A stretch of DNA of 64,000 nucleotides, taken from contig CALLUY010000083.1 in the NCBI GenBank assembly GCA_938010615.1, positions 1-64,000 on the forward strand, read 5' to 3'. A model generated the notes under the pieces. The model worked only from the letters and a program-made list of their open reading frames with translations, was not told where the DNA came from and did no database searches. Made by a program: the position numbers and the translations under genes. Numbering within the stretch: the stretch's first letter is position 1; every line of letters starts with the position of its first letter. Positions 1 to 9,208 of this stretch are shown here, piece by piece. The stretch is from an uncultured Pirellulaceae bacterium. GTDB taxonomy: Bacteria; Planctomycetota; Planctomycetia; Pirellulales; Pirellulaceae.

Positions 1-30
1 ACCACTCGCTTGCGCTTCGGGCTTGTACTT
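1..30 (-). repeat. Interspersed 27-bp planctomycete repeat, inverted copy
   Basis: The first bases contain CACTCGCTTGCGCTTCGGGC, the reverse complement of the repeat core seen again at 9232-9328, 21096-21345, 27995-28262 and 35566-35866. It lies directly upstream of the DUF58 gene and is cut by the window edge, so it may belong to a larger cluster. Confidence 0.75.
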
Positions 31-53
31 CATGCAAACTGGCTTACTAAACC

Positions 54-1049
54 ATGAGCAATTCAACGACCAATCCGAAACCGAACAGCGAGAGTTCAAT
101 CACATCCTCGCCACGGAATTCGTACGTCGACACCGAAGCCATTTTGAAGCTCAAGGATCTGGAACTTCGAGCCAAATTGATCGTGGAAGGATTCATGTCG
201 GGGCTTCATCGAAGTCCTTATCATGGTTTTTCCGTTGAGTTCACCGATTACCGTGAATACACGCCGGGAGACGACTTACGACATCTCGACTGGAAACTGC
301 TCGCCCGTCGCGATCGAAAATACATCAAACGTTTTGAAGATGAAACCAATTTACGTTGCCATCTTCTCGTCGACTTGAGTCGCTCCATGAGCTTCACCTC
401 CACTGGAATTGAGAAATCTGAGTACGCGAAAACGATTGCTGCCTCGCTTGCTTGGTTCCTGTTTCGACAACGCGATGCGGTCGGATTAATCACTTTCGAT
501 GAATTCATCGACGAGGTTCTACCAGCTCGATTTCGCCCGGGCCACCTCCGGCGTTTATTGGGAGCTCTGGAACGATCGACCGGCGGATCCGAATCCAACA
601 TCAGCAAGCCACTCGAACAAGTCGCCGCAACGGTGCAAAAACGCGGGCTGATCGTGCTCATCTCTGATCTGCTAGTTCCAATCGATTCGATCACCAAACA
701 GTTGGGCTATCTGCGGGCGATTGGCCACGATGTTGTTTTGCTTCGCGTGCTCGATCCGAATGAAGTCGATTTCTCTTTCGACAAAGCGTCAATCTTTGTC
801 GACCTCGAAACCGGACGGGAGCTCTATGTTGATCCGGGTTCCATCGCGAAAGAGTACCAAACCAAATTCAACGAACATCGCGAAGAATTAAAAACGTTCT
901 GTGACGAAAATGGAATCAACTTCTTTGAAGCATTGACCTCCGACCCCGTGCAAACGTCGTTGTTCAATTTCCTGCAAGCCCGAGCCCATCAGGCTCAGCG
1001 CGGACAGCTCACGGCAGCCAACCCGAATCGACGCGGGGGGCCCCAATGA
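54..1049 (+). CDS. DUF58 domain-containing protein (MoxR/Bat operon)
   Basis: 331 aa, no membrane segment. The DUF58 signature YTPGDDLRHLDWKLLARRDR lies at about residues 69-88. It is followed by a von Willebrand factor A-like core with a DLSRS (D-x-S-x-S) metal-site motif near residue 107. In known MoxR systems, DUF58 proteins are encoded just after a MoxR AAA+ ATPase and act with VWA membrane proteins; the moxR gene would lie before the window. The stop overlaps the next ATG (ATGA), so the two are translationally coupled. The ATG at 54 was chosen because it gives the full family N-terminus. Confidence 0.9.
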   Translation: MSNSTTNPKPNSESSITSSPRNSYVDTEAILKLKDLELRAKLIVEGFMSGLHRSPYHGFSVEFTDYREYTPGDDLRHLDWKLLARRDRKYIKRFEDETNLRCHLLVDLSRSMSFTSTGIEKSEYAKTIAASLAWFLFRQRDAVGLITFDEFIDEVLPARFRPGHLRRLLGALERSTGGSESNISKPLEQVAATVQKRGLIVLISDLLVPIDSITKQLGYLRAIGHDVVLLRVLDPNEVDFSFDKASIFVDLETGRELYVDPGSIAKEYQTKFNEHREELKTFCDENGINFFEALTSDPVQTSLFNFLQARAHQAQRGQLTAANPNRRGGPQ

Positions 1050-3166
1050 GTGCACTCGCATGGCTTTTCGGCCTAGGGTTCCTCGCCTTAGCCGGCCCAT
1101 TCCTGTTTCACCTGATTCGTCGAACTCCAAAAGGCGAAACACTTTTCAGCTCGCTAATGTTCCTGCGTCCGTCGCCGCCAACATTGACGCGTCGCAGTCG
1201 CTTGGACAATCTGTTGCTGATGGCAATCCGTATGGCGGCGGTGGCTTTGATCGCGACTGCCTTTATGCGGCCATTTCTCAACAGCAATGTGAAACTCGAT
1301 TTCGCCAACGTGCCAGGCAGGAAAACCGCCGTGCTGCTCGACACCAGCGCCAGCATGAAACGTGTTGACCTCTGGGATCAAGCGACCAAAAAATTGGAGC
1401 AGGTCATCGAAGACGCTGATGCCAACGACGAAATCGCCGTCTTCACTTTCGACGCTCAGCTGAAAAAGCAAATTGAGTTCACAAAGAAGTCAAATGCCGC
1501 AACTTTGATGCAGAAATTTGGCGCACTAGAACTTGAGCCGACGTGGAACGCCTCCAATCTTGGCGATGCGTTAGTAGACGTTGCAAACCGTTTGCTCGAG
1601 GGCCAACAAAACGGCCAGGACTCCGAAGCAGAAGAAGAGGGAATCCAATCGCTTGCATCCAAGCTTCAAGTCATTCTGATCTCTGACATGCAATCGGGAT
1701 CGTCGACTTCGGCGTTGCAGAGTTTTCGCTGGCCGGACACAGTGAAAGTGCAATTCGCACAAGTCTCCACTGAATCGGAAACCAACGCGACGCTGGAACT
1801 TTTACCGGTCGACGAAAATGATCTACAGCAACTTCGGGAAAACGTGTTGGTGCGGAACGCCAAAGATTCTGGCTCGGATGAATTTTCCGTTTCGTGGGAG
1901 AACAGTTCTACAGCATCCATCCCTTTTCAGGTTCCAGCAGGATCCAGCAAAATACTGACGGTCAAGCGAGACTCGACTTCGCAATCGTCCAACAAGCTCA
2001 TCCTTAACGGCGACGATGCCGAATTCGACAATCAGTTCTTTGCGATTCCACCACTTAAGAAAACCATTTCCGTTCGTTATGTCGGCGACGAATCACCCAA
2101 TGATCCAGAGGGAATGCTTTATTACTTAAAGCGATCGCTAATTGAAACGCCGACAGCGACTTACAACCTTCAGCAGTCTTCTTCAGTGGCCGACAAAATG
2201 GAATTCGGCTTGAATTTTGACACGATCGATTTCATGGTCGTGACGCGTCCCGTATCTGCACATGAAAACAAAGCGATCGACAACCTTCTTGAGCGTGGCG
2301 TGACGTTGCTGGTAGTTCTCCACGATCAATCGATGCTCAAATCCACAGGCGACTGGACGGGAGTCGAGACGAATCAAGAATCCGAAAACGATAAAGGCGA
2401 CAACTACGCCATGCTGGGAAACATTGACTTTTCCCACCCGGTTTTCACGCCGTTTTCGGGACCGCGATTCAACGATTTCACTCAGATTCGGTTTTGGAAA
2501 TTCCTTCGTCCGGACTTGCCAGATAACGTCCAAGTCTTGGCTCGGTTCGACGACGACACGCCCGCGTTTTGGCATCAACTCGCTCACAACAAAAGCAACA
2601 TCTACGCGATGGGTTTCGGCTGGCAACCGGCCAACAGTCAACTCGCGTTGTCGAGCAAATTCCTTCCTCTGATGCTGCGGATGATCGAACTGTCAACCAG
2701 AACAGAACCGGTAGCAGCCAACAGTATCGTCGGCGAAACGATCCAGTCACCTAAAGGCTATGACCGTTTCATTTCACCCGACGGCGATGTTGAATTCATC
2801 GAAGACTCATCGACGCAAACACTTCATTCGCCAGGAATCTATTCTTTCATGAGCTCTTCTGATTCGGAGCTCGCGGACTTACAAATCGCCGTCAATCTCG
2901 ATCCTTCGGAAAGCCAAACGGCCACGATGCCAGTCGATCAAGTTTCGGCATTGGGCGTAGAAGTCGGCACTCACAGCACAACAGATCAGGAAGTCGAACA
3001 ACAGCGACAACTGCTTGACTTCGAACTCGAAAATCGGCAGAAGCTTTGGAAGTGGCTCATCCTCGGAGCAATTGGGTTGATCATGGCCGAATCGTGGTTG
3101 GCCGGAAGAACGGATCGAATGAGCCGCAAACAGGAAACCGTTGAGCAAGGGATCGCAAATGAGTAA
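1046..3166 (+). CDS. BatA/VWA domain membrane protein
   Basis: 706 aa. The N-terminus matches the BatA domain: a membrane segment (residues about 4-24), an LIRRTPKG-type linker, then a second hydrophobic segment (55-77). A VWA-like domain follows with DTSAS (residues 99-103), a complete D-x-S-x-S metal site. One C-terminal membrane helix near residues 677-693 ends the protein. It starts inside the previous stop (ATGA) and its own stop overlaps the next ATG by 8 bp. Probably a membrane-anchored partner of the DUF58 protein. The function of the planctomycete version is not established. Confidence 0.87.
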   Translation: MSALAWLFGLGFLALAGPFLFHLIRRTPKGETLFSSLMFLRPSPPTLTRRSRLDNLLLMAIRMAAVALIATAFMRPFLNSNVKLDFANVPGRKTAVLLDTSASMKRVDLWDQATKKLEQVIEDADANDEIAVFTFDAQLKKQIEFTKKSNAATLMQKFGALELEPTWNASNLGDALVDVANRLLEGQQNGQDSEAEEEGIQSLASKLQVILISDMQSGSSTSALQSFRWPDTVKVQFAQVSTESETNATLELLPVDENDLQQLRENVLVRNAKDSGSDEFSVSWENSSTASIPFQVPAGSSKILTVKRDSTSQSSNKLILNGDDAEFDNQFFAIPPLKKTISVRYVGDESPNDPEGMLYYLKRSLIETPTATYNLQQSSSVADKMEFGLNFDTIDFMVVTRPVSAHENKAIDNLLERGVTLLVVLHDQSMLKSTGDWTGVETNQESENDKGDNYAMLGNIDFSHPVFTPFSGPRFNDFTQIRFWKFLRPDLPDNVQVLARFDDDTPAFWHQLAHNKSNIYAMGFGWQPANSQLALSSKFLPLMLRMIELSTRTEPVAANSIVGETIQSPKGYDRFISPDGDVEFIEDSSTQTLHSPGIYSFMSSSDSELADLQIAVNLDPSESQTATMPVDQVSALGVEVGTHSTTDQEVEQQRQLLDFELENRQKLWKWLILGAIGLIMAESWLAGRTDRMSRKQETVEQGIANE

Positions 3167-6100
3167 CACCACCCAGCAAATAAATCCAGCTTTGCTTGAC
3201 CAACTTCGCCCTGTTGTGTGTCGTGAACGGTGGCGGCTTGCGTTTTCCTTTTTGGCAATCACGTGGATCGCCTTGGCGATTATTGGAATCCTTGTTTACG
3301 CCCTCAATCGATCCGCAGAATCGGCTCTCGACGCCTATTTGCCGTCGGCTTGGATATGGATGGCTGCCGTCGGCGGAATCAGCACAATTGCTGCGATTGC
3401 GTGCGCGATCTTTTCGATGCCAAGCGTGGAGTCAATCGCTCATCGAGTCGAAGCAGGCTTTCCAGAGCTGGACTCCGTTTTGCTAACGGCAATCGAACAG
3501 AAGCCACACCAAACCGAAGGCCTGAGCTTTTTCCAACACGACGTTATTCAAAAAGCGATGCATCACAGCTTTCAGAAAAAATGGGCTTCTGTCATTCCCG
3601 GATGGAAACTGTTCTCCACGACCTTCGGAGCACTCTTTGGTCTGGCCAGCGCCAGCGCCCTTTGCTTCATGTTGTGGAGTTTACCGACTCCCGAGTTTGA
3701 CAACTCGATCCACCTGTTTGACGACATCGAAGAACCGCTTAAGCTCGATTTGACGTGCAAAGTCCAGCCCGGCCATACCGAAATCGAACGTGGGACAAAT
3801 CTGCTTGTCCTGGCTGAGTTCGCAAAAGACTCGCCTTCGAAATCTGAATTGCACTATACGGACGAATCCGGCGAAGAGCGTATCGTTGCGATGACCAAGA
3901 GTCTGGACGACCCAGTTTTTGCATCACGAATCATGCAAGTCGATCATCCGTTGAAATATCGCGTTGAATTCGCTGACGAAACGTCGGAAGAATTCTCCGT
4001 CAGCGTTTTTGACTTTCCTCGACTTGTTCGTTCGGACGTCGAACTGAACTATCCCAAGTACACCGAACTGCCTCAGAAAACGTTGCAGGATACTCGCCGA
4101 TTTTCCGCAGTCATCGGAACCGATGCGAAGCTGCAATTCCATGTGAACAAAGAAATCACCACCGCAACGCTTCGCCCCGACAGCAAAGACGGGCAGTTGC
4201 TACAGCTTTCGCAGTCGGCATCGAATCCATTGTTGTGGCAAACCGAGATCGTCATCAAGCATTCAGAAAAATACCGATTACACCTGACCGACGCAGAAGA
4301 ACGCGAAAACAAATCGCCGCCTCTACTGACAATCAAAGCTCTGGAGAATTTACCGCCGGAGTTAAAACTTCTCGAACCCGCTCGCGACATTGCAGTCTCT
4401 GCGATCGAGGAAGTCTCAATGAGTGCTTCGGTTTGGGATGACTTTGGGATTGCCCGGACCGGATTGGCTTGGTCGATCGGCGGCGGCGAGATGCGTGAAC
4501 TTGAACTTGCCAGCGATCAAAGCGCGAAAAAGAAACATGTTGTGGACCACTTGCTGGAACTTGAGTCGCTCAATGCAGAACCTGATCAGCTCGTGGCTTG
4601 GCATTTCTGGGCGGAAGACATTGGACCCAATGGCGATTCTCGCCGCACCGAGAGCGACATGTTTTTCGCTGAAGTTCGTCGCTTCGAAGAAATATTCTTT
4701 GAAGCTCAGGGACAACAAGATCAACAGCAGCAACAGCAAGGCCAACAGGGACCGAGTGCACAACAAGCGATGGAACTTGCGGAATTGCAAAAGGAAATCA
4801 TCAACGCGACGTGGCGAGTTATCCGCCGCGAAAAAGGACCAACCTTGACCAGCGCGTTTGACGGTGACGTAAAGCTACTGGCTGAGTCCCAACGGTCTGC
4901 GATCACCAAAGTCGACGAACTGGCCGAAGAATTGAATGACGACTTGGCGAAATCTCTGGTTGATGAACTCAAGTCGATCATGAATGACGCCGTCGATAAA
5001 TTGGCAACCGCTCGAGAAACGCCCGCCGCGAAACCGCTACCCAAAGCCCTCAGCAGCCAACAATTGGCTTGGCAAACACTGCTCAGGATGCGGGCACGTG
5101 AAACTCAAATCCAGCAGTCGAAGCAACAAAGCTCCCAATCCAGCAGCTCGCAATCTTCTCGACAGCAACAGCTGCAGCAAATGGAGTTAACCGAAAAGGA
5201 AGACCGCTACGAACAGGAACGATTGGCTCAGCAAGAAAGCGAACAAGATCAGCAACAGCAGGAGAATCGACAAATCCTCAGTCGACTTCGGGAACTTGCC
5301 CAACGCCAGAACGATCTCAACAAACGAGTCAAAGAACTTCAATCGGCCCTCGAAGAAGCCGAAACGGAACAGGAGCGGGAAGATCTTGAGAAGCAACTCA
5401 AGCGGCTCGAGGAAGAACAGCAACAGTTGCTCCGGGACACGGATGAGCTTCAGGAACGGATGGAAGAATCGCAGAACCAACAGAATGATCAAATGGAACA
5501 GCTGGAACAGGCTCGTGAAAACGTACAACGATCTTCCGAAGCACTTCAAAAGGGTGACCTCTCAAAAGCCGCAACCGAAGGCACACGAGCTGAACGTGAG
5601 CTGAAAGAGCTTCGTGACGAATTCCAAAAGCAAACTGCCGGCCAATTCAATGAACAAATGCGACAGATGCGAAATCAGGCTCAGGACCTGCAAGCCGAAC
5701 AGCAAGCTCAATCGGAGAAGCTTCGCGACGAAGAACAAAACGAAGCGTCAAACAACCGACTTGATGGCACCGACAAACGCAAGGAATTGGTCGATGGAAT
5801 CATGAAGGGACAACAACAAGTCGAAGACCTTCGCAAGCAGATAAAGCAAACCATCGAAGAGGCCGAAGAGGCTGAACCACTTCTCGCAGATGAACTTTAC
5901 GATACTTTTCGCGAAACCGAACAGTCGCGACCGGATCGAGCGTTGCGAAATTCAGCAGAAGCGATCGAACGCGGCTTCGATGAAGATGCCAAACAGATTC
6001 ACGATTCCGCAATGCAGGGCATCGAGGAACTCGTCGAAGGGATTGATCGCGCGGCCGAACGCGTACTCGGTGATGAAACGGAAGCCTTGAAAGCGGCTCG

Positions 6101-6857
6101 TGACACAATCAGAGATCTTTCAAATGAACTCGACGATGAGATCGAGCGAAATAATCCTGAAGCGGAGGGCAACGCTGAAAGGGAAGAGCAGGGTGGTGAG
6201 CGCGGCGAACAACAGCAAGAGGATGAACAACAGCGAACGGGTGAATCTGGTGATGGAGAACAAAACGCCGAGACACCGCAACGAGGCTCCGGTCAAGGAA
6301 AGGGCGAAGCTCAGGAAAACGAAGACAATGAACGTCAAAGAGGCCATCGCGAAAATCAGGGCGAAGACAAACCGACTGAAGGACAACAAGCCGAAGGCCA
6401 GCGCGGTGAAAGAAATCAACAATCGCCAAACCGTCGCGGCGGAAATCGACTTGATGGCGAACCAACTGACACCGGCCGGCTTGGTGGACTTGCAAACCCT
6501 CACAACATTCGCAACTCTGCTCCAATCACGGGTGAAGATTTCCGTGAATGGTCCGATCGGCTTCGTGATGTCGAAGAGATGATAGCTGACCCTGACCTGC
6601 GTGCTGACGCGGCGCGAATTCGCGATCAAGCAAAAGCGATTCGCAAAGATCTCAAACGTCACTCGCCCGAACCCGATTGGAAAAAGATCAAACTCGAATT
6701 GGCAGAACCGTTGGCCGAACTGCAAAGCCGCGTCTCACAGGAAATCCTTCGTCGTGATCCGAAGAACGTTTTGGTGCCGCTCAACAAAGAACCCGTACCA
6801 ACAAAATACGAAAATGCCGTTCGCAAATACTATGAGACGCTGGGGACCGGCCAGTGA
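3159..6857 (+). CDS. Large Gln/Glu-rich coiled-coil membrane protein (DUF4175-like)
   Basis: 1232 aa from the ATG at 3159; the ORF track begins at an upstream TTG (3141), but the ATG gives the typical stop-start overlap with the BatA gene. Three hydrophobic segments lie in the first 190 residues. An Ig-like beta region follows, and from about residue 500 to 1120 there is an extreme Gln/Glu/Arg-rich coiled coil. The C-terminal roughly 120 residues are a conserved-looking globular domain. The arrangement matches DUF4175-like proteins of the planctomycete Bat cluster. It presumably forms an extended scaffold. Its stop overlaps the next GTG start. Confidence 0.85.
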   Translation: MSNTTQQINPALLDQLRPVVCRERWRLAFSFLAITWIALAIIGILVYALNRSAESALDAYLPSAWIWMAAVGGISTIAAIACAIFSMPSVESIAHRVEAGFPELDSVLLTAIEQKPHQTEGLSFFQHDVIQKAMHHSFQKKWASVIPGWKLFSTTFGALFGLASASALCFMLWSLPTPEFDNSIHLFDDIEEPLKLDLTCKVQPGHTEIERGTNLLVLAEFAKDSPSKSELHYTDESGEERIVAMTKSLDDPVFASRIMQVDHPLKYRVEFADETSEEFSVSVFDFPRLVRSDVELNYPKYTELPQKTLQDTRRFSAVIGTDAKLQFHVNKEITTATLRPDSKDGQLLQLSQSASNPLLWQTEIVIKHSEKYRLHLTDAEERENKSPPLLTIKALENLPPELKLLEPARDIAVSAIEEVSMSASVWDDFGIARTGLAWSIGGGEMRELELASDQSAKKKHVVDHLLELESLNAEPDQLVAWHFWAEDIGPNGDSRRTESDMFFAEVRRFEEIFFEAQGQQDQQQQQQGQQGPSAQQAMELAELQKEIINATWRVIRREKGPTLTSAFDGDVKLLAESQRSAITKVDELAEELNDDLAKSLVDELKSIMNDAVDKLATARETPAAKPLPKALSSQQLAWQTLLRMRARETQIQQSKQQSSQSSSSQSSRQQQLQQMELTEKEDRYEQERLAQQESEQDQQQQENRQILSRLRELAQRQNDLNKRVKELQSALEEAETEQEREDLEKQLKRLEEEQQQLLRDTDELQERMEESQNQQNDQMEQLEQARENVQRSSEALQKGDLSKAATEGTRAERELKELRDEFQKQTAGQFNEQMRQMRNQAQDLQAEQQAQSEKLRDEEQNEASNNRLDGTDKRKELVDGIMKGQQQVEDLRKQIKQTIEEAEEAEPLLADELYDTFRETEQSRPDRALRNSAEAIERGFDEDAKQIHDSAMQGIEELVEGIDRAAERVLGDETEALKAARDTIRDLSNELDDEIERNNPEAEGNAEREEQGGERGEQQQEDEQQRTGESGDGEQNAETPQRGSGQGKGEAQENEDNERQRGHRENQGEDKPTEGQQAEGQRGERNQQSPNRRGGNRLDGEPTDTGRLGGLANPHNIRNSAPITGEDFREWSDRLRDVEEMIADPDLRADAARIRDQAKAIRKDLKRHSPEPDWKKIKLELAEPLAELQSRVSQEILRRDPKNVLVPLNKEPVPTKYENAVRKYYETLGTGQ

Positions 6858-9208
6858 TAGAAATCTTTTCGTCAATCATGCCAGACGCTTGGAACTCGTT
6901 GCAGTGGTGGATTCCCGCGCTGGTCGCGTCACTGCTGGCCATTCCCGTCGTGCTCTGGTCAAACTTCTCCAGGCAAATCAGCCCACAACGCGGCATCACC
7001 CTGTCCGCAATGAAGAGCATTGCGATTGGCTTGTTGGTTCTCTGTTTGCTGGAACCAGTGAATCAATTTGAACTGGCCAAACCGGGAGCAAACTCGCTGA
7101 TTGTGTTGGCCGACACGAGCCAAAGTCTCAACGTTAAAAATGAGGGAAACGCGAATTCAAGCGCCCAAACACTTGCCAAGTTGCTAGACAAAGATGCGGC
7201 TTGGCTGAATCAACTGGAGCGTAATTTCGAACTACGTCGTTACACATTCGACGAACGCGCCACCAACGTCGTTGACTTTCAGGATTTCTCGGCTGATGGA
7301 CGAGCAAGTGAAATTTTGAACGCAGTGACCAACGTCGGCAGGCGTATCGAAGGAAAACCTACTGCCGGCATCGTGCTATTAACCGACGGAAACGAGTCAA
7401 CGAATCCCGATTTATCGGAGTTCGATTGGACAACGCTTCCGCCAGTCTATCCTGTCGTCATTGGAGACAGCCAACCGCTGCGAGACCTTACCATCACGAA
7501 CGTCACGACTTCGCAAACCAATTTCGAATCGGCACCGGTGACCATCAAAGCAGAACTGATCGCTCAACAGTTTGCAGGAAAAACAGTCACCGTTGAACTG
7601 GTGGGTGAAAACGAAAAAGTCATCGAATCACAGGAAGTCCGTCGTCTGGAAAATGGAAAACCGTTCGCGGTCCGCTTCAAGCTGAAGCCCGAAAATCGCG
7701 GAGTCAACGTTTTTGAGATTCGCGCTTTCGAAAAAGACACCTCATTGGATGATGACGGCGACGAGGCAACCCTGATCAACAATCGGCGTTTGGTCATCGT
7801 CGACCGCGGCAAAGGGCCTTTCAGAATTCTGTATGTCGCAGGACGGCCAAACTGGGAGTACAAATTCATGCGTCGCGCGTTGGCGGATGACAATGAACTT
7901 GATCTTGTTGGGTTACTGCGAGTCGCAAAAAAAGAACCCAAGTTCACGTTTCGTAGTCGTGATGGGGAAACAACGAATCCGCTGTTTCGCGGTTTCGGCA
8001 ACCAGAAAGATGACACGGCCGAACAGTATGACGAATCGGTCTTGATTCGTTTGGACACCCGCGACGAAGCAGAACTTCGCGATGGATTTCCAAAAGATGC
8101 GGCAGGGCTGTTCCAATACGACGCAATCATTATCGACGACCTAGAAGCGTCATTCTTCACGCAAGACCAAAAGACATTGCTCTCACAATTCGTCAGCCTA
8201 CGAGGCGGCGGACTGATGATGCTCGGTGGATTCAGCACTTTTGCTCGCGGCGGTTACGACCGAACTCCGATTGGCGAATCGCTTCCGGTGTACCTCGATC
8301 AGCGTTCTACTCCGGATACCGATTTGGAATATCGACTGGCACTCACCCGTGAAGGATGGGTTCAACCCTGGATTCGAATCGAGCCGACTCGCGACGGGGA
8401 ACTCAAACGACTCGAGACCATGCCGTCATTCCAAACCCTTAGTCGTTCGCGATCGATCAAGCCGGGTGCCACCATTCTTGCCAACGCGACAGGTTCCGAT
8501 GACAAATCACATCCAGCACTCGTTGTCCAACGATTTGGCAACGGACGAACTGCCGCAATGCTGATCGGTGACCTCTGGCGATGGAAGCTCCAATCCGAAG
8601 ACGAAAACGAAGACCTAAACAAAGCTTGGCGTCAAACGATGCGTTGGTTAGTTTCGGAGACGCCGCGGAGAGTCGAGATTCTTGCAGAGCCTCATGCCAC
8701 GCAATCGCAGTTGACTGAAATTCGCGTTGACCTTCGCGATGAAGAATTCAAACCGCAACTCAACGCAGAGCTGGAACTAAAAGTCATCTCGCCGTCAGGG
8801 AAAGAGATTGTGATCGCTTCAAAGCAAGACACTAAGAAAGTTGGGCGATACATCGCTGAATTTTCATCGCGAGAACCGGGAGCTTATCGAGTCGTCGCAA
8901 CCGCGAAATCTCCTGACGGAGAACTTATCGAAACAAGAGAAACTGGCTGGGTTTCCGATCCCGCCATCGACGAGTTCGAATCGCTCCAACCGAACCGCGA
9001 CTTCCTGAAGCAGATCGCCGAGAAGACTGGCGGTGAATTGATAGAAGTCACCAGTCTCGATTCGTTTGCCGCCGAATTCGACACAAAAAAGGTTCCCATA
9101 TCGGAAACAAAAACGGTCCCTTGGTGGCATCGCTGGTCCATTTTTGGCGCCGCAGTCGGACTACTGATCGCAGAATGGGGCGCGCGAAGAATGTGGGGAT
9201 TGGCTTGA
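6854..9208 (+). CDS. VWA/glutamine amidotransferase-like membrane protein
   Basis: 784 aa, GTG start coupled to the previous stop (GTGA). Two N-terminal membrane helices (about residues 16-35 and 52-68) and one C-terminal helix. Between them lies a VWA-like domain with ADTSQS, a D-x-S-x-S motif, at about residues 91-96. It is followed by a class I glutamine-amidotransferase-like fold (IIDDLEASFF, then LRGGGLMMLGG) near residues 420-455, without an obvious catalytic Cys. This architecture is common in the last membrane protein of planctomycete MoxR clusters. Probably a structural or sensory component rather than an enzyme. Confidence 0.83.
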   Translation: MIEIFSSIMPDAWNSLQWWIPALVASLLAIPVVLWSNFSRQISPQRGITLSAMKSIAIGLLVLCLLEPVNQFELAKPGANSLIVLADTSQSLNVKNEGNANSSAQTLAKLLDKDAAWLNQLERNFELRRYTFDERATNVVDFQDFSADGRASEILNAVTNVGRRIEGKPTAGIVLLTDGNESTNPDLSEFDWTTLPPVYPVVIGDSQPLRDLTITNVTTSQTNFESAPVTIKAELIAQQFAGKTVTVELVGENEKVIESQEVRRLENGKPFAVRFKLKPENRGVNVFEIRAFEKDTSLDDDGDEATLINNRRLVIVDRGKGPFRILYVAGRPNWEYKFMRRALADDNELDLVGLLRVAKKEPKFTFRSRDGETTNPLFRGFGNQKDDTAEQYDESVLIRLDTRDEAELRDGFPKDAAGLFQYDAIIIDDLEASFFTQDQKTLLSQFVSLRGGGLMMLGGFSTFARGGYDRTPIGESLPVYLDQRSTPDTDLEYRLALTREGWVQPWIRIEPTRDGELKRLETMPSFQTLSRSRSIKPGATILANATGSDDKSHPALVVQRFGNGRTAAMLIGDLWRWKLQSEDENEDLNKAWRQTMRWLVSETPRRVEILAEPHATQSQLTEIRVDLRDEEFKPQLNAELELKVISPSGKEIVIASKQDTKKVGRYIAEFSSREPGAYRVVATAKSPDGELIETRETGWVSDPAIDEFESLQPNRDFLKQIAEKTGGELIEVTSLDSFAAEFDTKKVPISETKTVPWWHRWSIFGAAVGLLIAEWGARRMWGLA

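Noticed and set aside
6120-6725. 201-aa minus-strand hydrophobic ORF
   Set aside because: Antisense of Gln/Glu codons gives Leu/Phe-rich shadows that only look like membrane proteins.
7564-8238. 224-aa minus-strand ORF
   Set aside because: Ser/Arg-rich antisense of the VWA/GATase-like gene, with no homology features.
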